Below the pieces are notes generated by a model. That model was not told the DNA's origin and made no database searches. It saw nothing but the letters and a program-made list of their open reading frames with translations. This document shows positions 7,883-15,835 of a DNA stretch of 20,272 nt, piece by piece. The DNA comes from JANPII01 sp031424915. Its GTDB lineage: Bacteria; Pseudomonadota; Alphaproteobacteria; Rickettsiales; Midichloriaceae. The stretch covers positions 1 to 20,272 of the forward strand of contig JANPII010000022.1 in the NCBI GenBank assembly GCA_031424915.1. The letters are read 5' to 3'. Each line of letters starts with the position of its first letter. Positions within the stretch are counted from its first letter, which is position 1. The position numbers were made by a program, and so were the translations under genes.

Positions 7883-8949
7883 TTAACATCCAGCATACAC
7901 TCCACTAATTGCACTTCGTTCTGGATTAGGCGCTTGCCCTTTTGTAACACATACATATGCTATTCTTGCTAATTTGTTTGCCACTGCTACGCAGGCTTTA
8001 TTAAAACTCATTCTGCTCAATAACCCACTTGCCCAAATAACTAATTTATCAGTTGGGTCTTTTGAGATCTTCGCTCTGATTATTATTGATCTTGCTCCTT
8101 GAATCAGCATAGTTCTTATATATCTATCACCTTTTTTGGTAATAGAACCTAAAATAACTTTTCCTCCAGTGCTGTTTTGTTTTGGCACCAAACCAAAACT
8201 TGCCGCAAAACTTCAGCTGTCATCATAATGATCATAAGATGCTATACTTAATATACTTGCATTAATCTCGCCAATTCCAGGAATCGTTTTTAACAAAGTT
8301 GCTTCTTTTGATTCAATATTAAGTAACCTTATTTTTTTATCCATTTCAAATTCTAATTCCAATACATTATTAATAGAATATGCTATGATTTTCATCTCTT
8401 TATATATTACCTTACTAAAGTAACCTTCTTCATAGGCTTGTTCTAGTAAACCTACTACTTCTCTAGCAAATTTACTTTTTGCCATTTTTATATAAAAGCC
8501 AAACTCAAGTAGAGAGCTCATCAATGAATTACTCATTTTTATTCTTTGTCTAATAAGTTCTTGTCTGCGCTTGTGTAACCAGATAATTTCTTGTTCTACT
8601 CTCGTTTTTATTCTAACTGGTTTAATCTCACAATCATTCCCAGCTCTAGCTATTGCTAAAGCATCGTTAATGTCATTTTTTGCCTACCTCTGGCAAAAGC
8701 TTTTACATCAATTGGCTTCAATAGCTTTACCTGATAACCTAAGGCTATAAATCTATTCGACCAATAATGACATGTACCACATGCTTCCATTACCAAAATG
8801 GCAGTCTTTGGTACTTGATTTTCTACTTCTCTTTCAAAATCCTTTCGATGTAATCTTGTACTTAAAATCTTTTTGCCATTTTTATATAAGCCAACAATAT
8901 GGCAAATTGTTTTTGCTAAATCTATGCCTAATATGCTAATATCTTTCAT
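7883..8949 (-). pseudogene. IS110-family DEDD transposase, broken by a frameshift and a nonsense codon
   Basis: Conceptual repair gives about 355 residues, normal for IS110 recombinases. The N-terminal RuvC-like domain has GIDLAK (D10) and VMEACG (E55). Translation shifts frame at an A6 run on the minus strand (plus 8676-8681). With one more A the frame reads QKNDINDALAIARA, restoring the last two acidic residues of DEDD (D93, D96). A helical middle part follows. An in-frame TGA (8213-8215) sits before SFAASFGLVPKQNSTGGKV, which holds the C-terminal catalytic serine region (QNSTGG) and GDRYIRTMLIQGAR. All catalytic residues survive, so decay looks recent. The start at 8949 has AGAGAGG upstream. 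Confidence 0.87.
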
Positions 8950-8997
8950 GGTATGGACCTCTCTTATTATTAAATTATATTTATAATATGTGGCAGG

Positions 8998-9027
8998 ATT
9001 ATATCCTTGACCACGGTAGTAAGTAAA
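8998..9027 (-). promoter_or_regulatory. Candidate transposase promoter
   Basis: On the minus strand TTTACT (9027-9022), an 18-base spacer, then TATAAT (9003-8998), upstream of the transposase start at 8949. The -35 lies in a stem formed by AGTAAGTA (9019-9026) and TACTTACT (9034-9041), which overlaps the inverted repeat. Such overlap could limit expression in the inserted form (inference). Confidence 0.4.
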
Positions 9028-9032
9028 TAACA

Positions 9033-9049
9033 CTACTTACTCGTCCATA
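9033..9049 (+). repeat. Right subterminal inverted repeat of the IS
   Basis: CTACTTACTCGTCCATA, perfectly complementary to 7620-7636. It lies upstream of the transposase start, 26 bases before the ankyrin gene's first ATG. Confidence 0.9.
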
Positions 9050-9074
9050 CCATCATCTTAAAGCATTAGAGCAG

Positions 9075-10274
9075 ATGCTTAAAGGAAAAGAGAGCCTTGA
9101 TGAGATAAAAGAAAAAATCCCCTATCCTTTTCACATAGCAGCTGAAGCAGGTAACCAAGAGTTGATGCAACAGCTAATGCACCTATCACCAGACTCAGCT
9201 CATCTAGATGCTGAGGATGAAAGGGGAGTGATGCCATTACATATTGCCATTGAAAAAGGCCATACAAATATAGTGAAGTTACTACTTGAGTCAGGAAAAG
9301 TTGATATAAACACTCAAAGTGCAGGCGAGACGCCATTACATATTGCAATTAGAAAGGGCCACGCAAATATAGTAGAGCTACTTCTCAAGGATCCAAAAAT
9401 TAATCCAAACCTTAAGGACACTGATGGAGAGTCACCGCTACACCAGGTGGCTAGTATGGCACCACCCTTAGATGGCTTAAAACATAGTGAGCGCTTAAGA
9501 ATGGCAGAACTACTTATGAACTATCCTAGAATAAATATAGACTGCATAGATGAGAAGGGATATACACCTTTGCATCTAGCCCTTAAGAAAAGCTATATTA
9601 AAGTAGCAGACCTACTGCTTCAAGACGATAAGATAAACCCTGGTATTATAAACAATGAGAAATGTACTCCTATTGAGGCACTACATAAAACATGTGGTTC
9701 AGAAGCTAAAGCAAATCTCGAAAAGCGCATAAACGATATAAATGCACTTAAGACTTCGCCAAAAGCGGATACCCCTCAAGACCAAGCAGATATTCAGCAG
9801 CCTCATCCAGAGGATAGAAATGAAAAGAGAAGGATGGTAGCTCTTAGTTGTCTTACCAGTTTTACAGCAATGGCAGGTAGTGTAGGAATAATGTATCTAA
9901 TGCAGCATATTGGGTTGCCAGGAACTATAATGGCTTCTATATCTTCACCAGTAGGGGGTATCGCTCTTGCTGCTATAGGCCAGGGCCTAATCTCTGGTGT
10001 AGCAGATGTGGTATTAGCTGGTATTGTAACTTGGACATATCATAAGCACTTTACTGCAGGCATTTTAGAATTTGAAAAATTTGGGGTCCTAGATGGCTTA
10101 GCCTGCTTTACTACTTGTGCTGTAAGCAGTGGGATAGTTGCTGCCACACTTTTATTGACTACTGATGTGGCCATTCTAGCAACGGTGCAAATTGCTGCAC
10201 CAGTAATATTGGGCTTATTACAAGCCTTGGCTTTGCACCAATTGCATTCTACTGACATTTCACCTGTACGTTAG
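9075..10274 (+). CDS. Ankyrin-repeat protein with hydrophobic C-terminal membrane region (likely 5'-truncated)
   Basis: 399 residues. About five ankyrin repeats (near 16-49, 51-83, 84-117, 118-160, 161-194) carry the TPLHxAxxxGH-type signature, for example MPLHIAIEKGHTNIVKLLL and TPLHIAIRKGHANIVELLL. A polar linker (about 220-252) follows, then hydrophobic stretches near 254-277, 286-320 and 340-388 that could span a membrane. Ankyrin proteins bind other proteins and in intracellular bacteria are often secreted host-directed factors; that role is inference. No clear ribosome binding site precedes the ATG. The frame stays open upstream into the IS repeat (LKALEQ before M1), so the IS probably cut off the original start. 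Repeats 2 and 3 are very similar at DNA level, 99 bases apart. No specific function can be given. Confidence 0.82.
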   Translation: MLKGKESLDEIKEKIPYPFHIAAEAGNQELMQQLMHLSPDSAHLDAEDERGVMPLHIAIEKGHTNIVKLLLESGKVDINTQSAGETPLHIAIRKGHANIVELLLKDPKINPNLKDTDGESPLHQVASMAPPLDGLKHSERLRMAELLMNYPRINIDCIDEKGYTPLHLALKKSYIKVADLLLQDDKINPGIINNEKCTPIEALHKTCGSEAKANLEKRINDINALKTSPKADTPQDQADIQQPHPEDRNEKRRMVALSCLTSFTAMAGSVGIMYLMQHIGLPGTIMASISSPVGGIALAAIGQGLISGVADVVLAGIVTWTYHKHFTAGILEFEKFGVLDGLACFTTCAVSSGIVAATLLLTTDVAILATVQIAAPVILGLLQALALHQLHSTDISPVR

Positions 10275-10352
10275 AGAATAGGCAAGTCTAGGGCACCTTT
10301 AGCTTGAATTTACAAATAGCAAAAACTGCTATCTGTTGTTGTACCTTTATGA

Positions 10353-10358
10353 TATAAT
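10353..10358 (+). promoter_or_regulatory. TATAAT -10 element upstream of dxs
   Basis: Perfect TATAAT only four bases before the first dxs ATG, with no -35 at the right distance. Transcription from it would start near 10365, after that ATG. This favours a downstream TTG start (10392), which has GAGGG at 10383-10387. Confidence 0.35.
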
Positions 10359-10361
10359 GCG

Positions 10362-12347
10362 ATGCAATTCAGTCCACATAGCGAGGGTCACTTGGTTCAT
10401 ACTACTTGCCAGACAACGCTTGCTACTAGCAGCAATATATTAGAACAAGTCTTATATCCATCAGACCTTAAAGACTTGTCGATTGTTGAGCTTAAACAAC
10501 TGGCCAATGAAGTTCGACATCAAATTATTGCTACAGTTGCGAAAACTGGGGGACACTTGGGCGCGGGACTTGGAGTGGTTGAGCTGACTCTAGCCTTACA
10601 CCATGTATTTGACACTCCGCATGATTATATTGTATGGGATGTAGGACACCAGACCTACCCACATAAATTACTAACAGGACGCAAACATTTGCTACATACT
10701 TTACGACAAAGTGGTGGCCTGGCTGGCTTCCCTAAACGCTGTGAAAGTGTATATGATGTTTTTGGTGTAGGACATAGCTCTACCTCCATTTCTGCTGCCT
10801 TGGGAATGGCCTTAGCCCGTGACATGAAAGGCGAAGAGAGGAATATTATTGCGGTGATTGGGGACGGCGCTATTAGCGCAGGTATGGCGTATGAGGCGAT
10901 GAATAATGCCGGCCACTTGCGTAACCGCCTGATTGTTATACTCAATGATAACAAAATGTCTATTGCTCCTGCAGTTGGAGCGATGAGTGGGTACTTATGC
11001 CGCCTTATGTCTTCTCAGCCATATATCTCAATTCGTAGCTTAGCTAAAGGCCTAGTTCACCATATGCCCCAGCCACTAGAACAATTTGCCAAAAAAACCA
11101 AAAAATACCTGAAGGACTGCGCCAATGGTGGCAATTTTTTTGAAGAAATGGGCTTCCATTATGTGGGACCGGTTGATGGCCATGACTTGGAGCAACTAGT
11201 GCCAATTCTTAACAACATTAAAACAACGCACGGGATAGATAGCCCCATCTTATTGCATGTTAAAACCCAAAAGGGCAAAGGCTTCGAATCTCCAGAAATT
11301 TCCTCAGAATGCTATCATGCAGTAAATAAATTTGACCTAGAAACTAAAGTACAGCATAAGCCAAAGTCATCGGCCCCCGCCTATACCAAAATTTTTGCTG
11401 AAACTTTAATTGATATTGCGCAACAAGATAAGTTAGTAGTAGCTATCACCGCCGCCATGCCTTCGGGCACTGGCTTGAATCTCTTTGCTAACCATTTCCC
11501 GGATCGTACCTATGATGTAGGAATTGCTGAGCAGCACGCTGTTACTTTTGCTGCAGGCTTAGCAGTAGAAGGCATCAAGCCATTTGTTGCAATTTATTCC
11601 ACCTTCTTGCAAAGGGCTTATGATCAAGTAGTACATGATGTAGCGATTCAGAAATTACCCGTTCGCTTTATTGTTGATCGCGCTGGCTTAGTTGGAGCAG
11701 ATGGGCCAACGCATGCTGGGTCTTTTGATGTTATGTATCTAGCAAATTTGCCAAATTTCGTGGTGATGGCTCCTGCTGATGAGCTAGAACTCAAGCGCAT
11801 GATACTTACTGCCTATCATATTAACGACCGACCATCAGCGGTGCGCTTTCCTCGGGGTGATGGCATTGGTATTTCGATGCCTGCTAATCTTGAACCTCTT
11901 GCTATAGGACGGGGCCGTATAATATGTCAAGGTAGAACTGATGGTATGCGTATTGCTATACTGTCGCTGGGGACACGACTGCAGGTAGTGCAAGAAGCCG
12001 CTGCGGCATTAGCAACTGAAGGAATATATATTACCATTGCCGATGCGCGCTTTGCCAAACCGCTGGATGAGGCTTTGCTGAAGGAATTAGTATGTAATCA
12101 CGAGGCGTTGATCACCATAGAAGAAGGCTCAACTGGAGGATTTGGCGCCTTAGTAGCACACACTTTAGCTCAAGATGGGGCATTTGATCGTGGCCTGTAT
12201 TTTCGTACAATGTGTCTTCCAGACCGTTTTTTGGATCATGGTACTATGGATCAAATGTATGCTGAGGCAGGTTTAGATATGCATAGTGTTGTAGCAATGG
12301 TAAAGCAAATTATAGCAGCCTCAAAGGCAGTTCATATAAGTAAATAG
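10362..12347 (+). CDS. dxs: 1-deoxy-D-xylulose-5-phosphate synthase
   Basis: Thiamine-diphosphate enzyme that joins pyruvate and glyceraldehyde 3-phosphate, the first step of the MEP pathway to isoprenoids (and a source for thiamine and pyridoxal). The N-terminal TPP domain shows GGHLGAGLGVVELT (63-76), WDVGHQTYPHKLLTGR (92-107) and GDGAISAG with ILNDNK (167-198). The pyrimidine domain shows GIAEQHAVTFAAGLA (387-401) with catalytic E390, and DRAGLVGADGPTHAGSFD. A transketolase C-terminal domain ends the protein. The length of 661 is slightly long. The first ATG gives about 10 extra N-terminal residues; a TTG at 10392 with GAGGG four bases upstream is a better-supported start and would give 651 residues. 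Presence of MEP genes argues against the genus Rickettsia, which lacks them. Confidence 0.96.
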   Translation: MQFSPHSEGHLVHTTCQTTLATSSNILEQVLYPSDLKDLSIVELKQLANEVRHQIIATVAKTGGHLGAGLGVVELTLALHHVFDTPHDYIVWDVGHQTYPHKLLTGRKHLLHTLRQSGGLAGFPKRCESVYDVFGVGHSSTSISAALGMALARDMKGEERNIIAVIGDGAISAGMAYEAMNNAGHLRNRLIVILNDNKMSIAPAVGAMSGYLCRLMSSQPYISIRSLAKGLVHHMPQPLEQFAKKTKKYLKDCANGGNFFEEMGFHYVGPVDGHDLEQLVPILNNIKTTHGIDSPILLHVKTQKGKGFESPEISSECYHAVNKFDLETKVQHKPKSSAPAYTKIFAETLIDIAQQDKLVVAITAAMPSGTGLNLFANHFPDRTYDVGIAEQHAVTFAAGLAVEGIKPFVAIYSTFLQRAYDQVVHDVAIQKLPVRFIVDRAGLVGADGPTHAGSFDVMYLANLPNFVVMAPADELELKRMILTAYHINDRPSAVRFPRGDGIGISMPANLEPLAIGRGRIICQGRTDGMRIAILSLGTRLQVVQEAAAALATEGIYITIADARFAKPLDEALLKELVCNHEALITIEEGSTGGFGALVAHTLAQDGAFDRGLYFRTMCLPDRFLDHGTMDQMYAEAGLDMHSVVAMVKQIIAASKAVHISK

Positions 12348-12459
12348 AACTTTAAGGCACGCGACCTACAAAGAATATTATGTACACCGTAGGCCTCTAG
12401 CTTTGGTCTCTGAAACTGGAAATAGCATTGACAAGAAGATGTTTGCAACCTTAACTCAA

Positions 12460-12487
12460 TATAATAAGCTCTATTTCAAGTAGAGCT
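12460..12487 (+). promoter_or_regulatory. TATAAT element and hairpin upstream of the copper oxidase gene
   Basis: TATAAT (12460-12465) is followed at once by AGCTCTA (12467-12473), a seven-base loop, and TAGAGCT (12481-12487), a perfect 7-bp inverted repeat at the expected transcription start. A TTGACA at 12428-12433 is 26 bases from TATAAT, too far for a normal pair. The palindrome could be an operator or a 5' leader hairpin. I see no recognisable CueR-type site. Confidence 0.4.
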
Positions 12488-12525
12488 ACGTTAAGTAAGG
12501 AAAGTTATAGGGGGCTTGAGGGGTA

Positions 12526-14691
12526 GTGTTAAAAAAAATTGTTTTGATACTACTGACGCTTTACTACTTAAGTATTGCACCTGCCTCTTATGCGCAATTA
12601 ATTGATTACAAGCTTACTATAAACCAACAAAAAGTTAAAATCACAGATAAAGAGGTCCTCGGCCTGACAATAAATAACTCCATCCCAGGACCGACGCTAA
12701 AAGCTAAAGTTGGAGACATCCTACATATTGAAGTGAAAAATAATCTAGATACTGAGACTTCAATACATTGGCATGGAGTATTAGTGCCAAATCGTATGGA
12801 TGGTGTTCCTTACATTACCACCCCCCCTATTAAAGCAGGGCAAAGTCTTATTTACGAATTCCCAGTTAAACACAGTGGGACATATTGGTATCATGCGCAT
12901 TCAGCCCTACAAGAACAACAAGGCCTCTATGGCTCAATTATACTTACTTCAGAACATGACTTCAAAGATTATGATGAGGAGCATGTTATTGTTCTTTCGG
13001 ATTGGACCGACGAAAAGCCAGAGCAGGTTCTTGCTAATATTAAAAAAGACCCAGACTATTATGCCCTCAAAAAAGATTCGGTTCAATCATGGGCTAAAGT
13101 TTTAGCAAATGGCTCAGAAGCTGTTAAGTTAAGGTTTAACAATGTCTTAAATAGAATGGGACCAATGGACTTATCAGACATAGGGTACGACGCATTTTTA
13201 ATTAATGGCAAACAATCAGTAAGTCTCAATCATGCCAAACCAGGTACTAAGATTAGGCTCAGACTTATTAATGCGGCTGCTTCATCATATTTCATCTTAG
13301 AATATTCTGGGGGGCCTATGAAGGTTATAGAGGCGGATGGGATGAAAGTTGTGCCATTTACTAAGCAACGCATAAGAATTGCTATGGCTGAGACCTATGA
13401 TGTCATTGTAACAGTGCCCGACAATAAGACTTATGAATTTAGAGCTTCTGCAGAAGATGGTACGGGATACGCAACTGCTCATATAGGCCATGGAGAGTTA
13501 ATACCAGCGCCCACATTTCCTAAACCAAACTTAGTGTTGATGAATCATGGATCGATGAGTGGTATGCACGATATGAGCCAAATGCAAATAAAGAGCAGTC
13601 ATGGTAGCTCCACAGAAATGAATCATAGTGGGCATTCATCACAATTAAAGAATAAGAATGCTATGCCTGGCATGAATCATGATGAACATCATGGAATGCA
13701 GATGAATATCAAGCCATCTACTCTAGCCAAGACTTTGCCTCATATAGATTTCTTAAATAACTATAAAGAGCTTAAATCTCCTATTATAACCACTTTCCCT
13801 GAAAACAATCCAAGGCGGTCTGTTATGTTGAGATTAACTGGATCAATGGAAAGGTATGTTTGGACTATCAATGATACTCCAATTTATGAATCGGATAAAA
13901 TTACGATTAAAAAAGGGGAAAGCGTCAAATTCATTTTGAACAATAAAACAATGATGCACCATCCAATACACCTACATGGGCACTTCTTTAGAGTTCTCAA
14001 TGGCCAGGGAGATTATAGTCCATTAAAACATACCGTAAACGTTGCTCCCTTTGAAACTGTTGAAATTGAATTCGAGGCAAATGAAGAGAAAGATTGGATA
14101 TTTCACTGTCATAATTTATATCATATGAAATTAGGTATGGGCGGCATCATTAACTATGAAGGCACAAAACCTGACCATGATGTTATGGATCATGCTGATG
14201 ATCACTCAGCTGAACATGGGAATCAGTGGTTTAATATGGCCAAAATAGAAGGCTTTTCTAACTTTGGAACCACCACTACGAAATTTATGAGAAACAATGA
14301 TAATATCTCATTTGATGCTCGTCATAACTACAAAAAACATTATGAAGTCGAAGCAATGTATCAAAGATACGTCTCTCAGTTCTTAGGCTTATATATTGGG
14401 GGAAACTTCAAGAAAGAGAAAGGTGAAGCCTCTGGCAAAGCTATAATAGGTATTGAATATACCTTGCCCTTGCTAATTAAGGCAGACTTAAGATTAAACA
14501 CAAGAGGTAAGCCTCGTTTTGGCTTGGGCAATCAGCATCAACTTGCAGATAGGACCTCATTTGATTGGAAATGGAACACAGATCAGGAATATACATTAGG
14601 TATTAATTATGCGCTTACCAAGCAATTATACATTGCCGCGAACTATGATTCCCGAGAACAATTTGGCATCGGATTAAGTCTTAAATTTTAA
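12526..14691 (+). CDS. CopA-type multicopper oxidase with C-terminal barrel-like extension
   Basis: Secreted copper oxidase that probably oxidises Cu(I) and protects the periplasm from copper. Residues 1-23 form a signal peptide (cut near SYA/Q). All copper motifs are present: HWHG (81-84), YWYHAHS (120-126), HPIHLHGHFF (479-488) and HCHNLYHMKLGM (527-538), giving type 1 ligands H479, C528, H533 and M538. A Met/His-rich insert (about 339-392, such as HGSMSGMHDMSQMQ) is typical of CopA/PcoA copper handling. After the oxidase core a further 170 residues (about 550-721) follow: a His/Asp-rich linker, then alternating hydrophobic/polar strands ending in GIGLSLKF with terminal Phe, like an outer-membrane beta-barrel or CopB-like domain. 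The GTG start at 12526 has GAGG four bases upstream. It lies alone, without a visible copB or copper regulator, so acquisition by transfer is plausible. Confidence 0.92.
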   Translation: MLKKIVLILLTLYYLSIAPASYAQLIDYKLTINQQKVKITDKEVLGLTINNSIPGPTLKAKVGDILHIEVKNNLDTETSIHWHGVLVPNRMDGVPYITTPPIKAGQSLIYEFPVKHSGTYWYHAHSALQEQQGLYGSIILTSEHDFKDYDEEHVIVLSDWTDEKPEQVLANIKKDPDYYALKKDSVQSWAKVLANGSEAVKLRFNNVLNRMGPMDLSDIGYDAFLINGKQSVSLNHAKPGTKIRLRLINAAASSYFILEYSGGPMKVIEADGMKVVPFTKQRIRIAMAETYDVIVTVPDNKTYEFRASAEDGTGYATAHIGHGELIPAPTFPKPNLVLMNHGSMSGMHDMSQMQIKSSHGSSTEMNHSGHSSQLKNKNAMPGMNHDEHHGMQMNIKPSTLAKTLPHIDFLNNYKELKSPIITTFPENNPRRSVMLRLTGSMERYVWTINDTPIYESDKITIKKGESVKFILNNKTMMHHPIHLHGHFFRVLNGQGDYSPLKHTVNVAPFETVEIEFEANEEKDWIFHCHNLYHMKLGMGGIINYEGTKPDHDVMDHADDHSAEHGNQWFNMAKIEGFSNFGTTTTKFMRNNDNISFDARHNYKKHYEVEAMYQRYVSQFLGLYIGGNFKKEKGEASGKAIIGIEYTLPLLIKADLRLNTRGKPRFGLGNQHQLADRTSFDWKWNTDQEYTLGINYALTKQLYIAANYDSREQFGIGLSLKF

Positions 14692-14704
14692 AGTGAGGAT
14701 AAAC

Positions 14705-14728
14705 ATGCTACCAGAAATTATTCCATAG
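14705..14728 (+). other. Tiny open frame with ribosome binding site after the oxidase gene
   Basis: ATG at 14705, with GAGGA about seven bases upstream and just past the oxidase stop, begins a frame of only seven residues (MLPEIIP) before TAG. It may be the leftover start of a lost downstream gene, or chance. Confidence 0.25.
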
Positions 14729-14746
14729 AACGAAGGTACGGAACAT

Positions 14747-15835
14747 TCACTCTTGGTATGTCGGCAATAGCTTGCATAAAGAAGCAGCTGCGTTTGGATA
14801 AGCCAGTTTTTTGGAGTTTTTTCTAAGTGTAGAGATGAGCCCTTTGTTTTGCATCAGTTCTAAGATTAGCTGCACCAAGCGCTCCGGCTTTGCCTCCGCC
14901 TCAAGCATAAGCAAGGCCGCATTATTGTTGCATAAGTACTGTGCATTATAATACTGATGGTTATCTTTCGCGGCTGCATATGGCACTAGAATTGAGGCCG
15001 CTCCCAGTGTGGTAATTTCTGCGATGGTAGATGCTCCTGCTCTGGCAATAATAATATCGTGTGTCATAATAAGCTGAGGGACATTATCAAAAAAGCTTTC
15101 TACCTCCGCTTTTATTCCATATTTCTCGAACTGTTCTATGGTAGAAGTAACTAGCTCAGGTCTAGCTTGTTGAGTGACCCAAAGCCTACACCGTTCCTCT
15201 TCGGGCAACAATGAAAGAGCTTGTGGAGTGAGGCGAGACAGAATCTCGGCGCCTTGGCTGCCACCTAATACCAATATCCTAAAAGTAGAGTTATCCTGCT
15301 TTTTCTTAACTTTTGCTGCTATATTAAAGCTGTGCCGCACCGGGATTCCTGTTATCTTAGCCTTAGAGATCAGCTTGTTTGTAACTCCTCTGGTATTAGG
15401 AAAAGAAAGGGCTAAATGAAGTGCAGCAGGTGCAAATAACCTATTAACCCGACCTAGGACTGAATTTTGCTCATGTATAATAAAAGGTATGCGAGCTACC
15501 AAGGCATTTAACAGTACCGGCAAAGCTGGATATCCCCCAAAACCCACTACCACGTGTGGCCTGTTTTCTTTAATGATTTTACGAACAGCTACCAAAGACT
15601 TTACGAAAGCGCAAGCAAAGCTTAGCAAGCCCTGAATGTTAGATAAGCGTGCTGTTGGTATTACATAATAATGCAAGTCCTTAGGTGCCGAGCCTAACCA
15701 GCGAGCCCCTCGTTCATCGCAGACTAACAAGGCAGTTTGTTTGGCCTGTGCGGCAATTTCTTCAGCTACTGCTAATGCTGGACAGACGTGGCCTCCAGTG
15801 CCGCCTGCAGCCAACATTATAATAGGACTAGGCAT
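14747..15835 (-). CDS. murG: UDP-N-acetylglucosamine--N-acetylmuramyl-(pentapeptide) pyrophosphoryl-undecaprenol N-acetylglucosamine transferase
   Basis: Peripheral inner-membrane GT-B glycosyltransferase that adds GlcNAc to lipid I, making lipid II for peptidoglycan. Family motifs are LAAGGTGGHVCPALAVAEEI near the N-terminus, GFGGYPALPVL, HEQNSVLGRVNRLFAP, LGGSQGAEILSRL and RAGASTIAEITTLG followed by PYAAAKDNHQYYNA. The frame is open further upstream, but the ATG at 15835 gives the normal length (362 residues) and N-terminus and has AAGGTGG six bases before it. It overlaps the end of nrdR by eight bases, so translation is probably coupled. It converges with the copper oxidase gene 55 bases away. 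The gene implies that this bacterium makes at least some peptidoglycan precursor. Confidence 0.96.
   Translation of the reverse strand: MPSPIIMLAAGGTGGHVCPALAVAEEIAAQAKQTALLVCDERGARWLGSAPKDLHYYVIPTARLSNIQGLLSFACAFVKSLVAVRKIIKENRPHVVVGFGGYPALPVLLNALVARIPFIIHEQNSVLGRVNRLFAPAALHLALSFPNTRGVTNKLISKAKITGIPVRHSFNIAAKVKKKQDNSTFRILVLGGSQGAEILSRLTPQALSLLPEEERCRLWVTQQARPELVTSTIEQFEKYGIKAEVESFFDNVPQLIMTHDIIIARAGASTIAEITTLGAASILVPYAAAKDNHQYYNAQYLCNNNAALLMLEAEAKPERLVQLILELMQNKGLISTLRKNSKKLAYPNAAASLCKLLPTYQE

Larger units (their letters stand above)
7620..9049 (-). mobile_element. IS110-family (IS1111-like) insertion sequence, degraded
   Basis: About 1.43 kb bounded by perfect 17-bp inverted repeats (7620-7636 and 9033-9049), enclosing a minus-strand DEDD transposase gene. 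IS1111-group elements are known for subterminal, not terminal, inverted repeats and a long non-coding stretch downstream of the transposase gene; both are seen here. The true ends probably lie a few bases outside the repeats. The transposase carries a frameshift and a nonsense codon, so this copy is unlikely to move by itself. The 97 bases between nuoH and the element (7523-7619) hold no gene I can support. Confidence 0.85.

Noticed and set aside
9233..9390. 99-base spaced similar stretches as a CRISPR or non-coding tandem repeat
   Set aside because: They are in-frame ankyrin repeats of 33 codons, with no spacer-repeat pattern.
12428..12465. TTGACA with TATAAT as a promoter pair before the copper oxidase gene
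   Set aside because: The spacer is 26 bases, too long for sigma70 and also longer than the 19-base spacers of MerR-type promoters.
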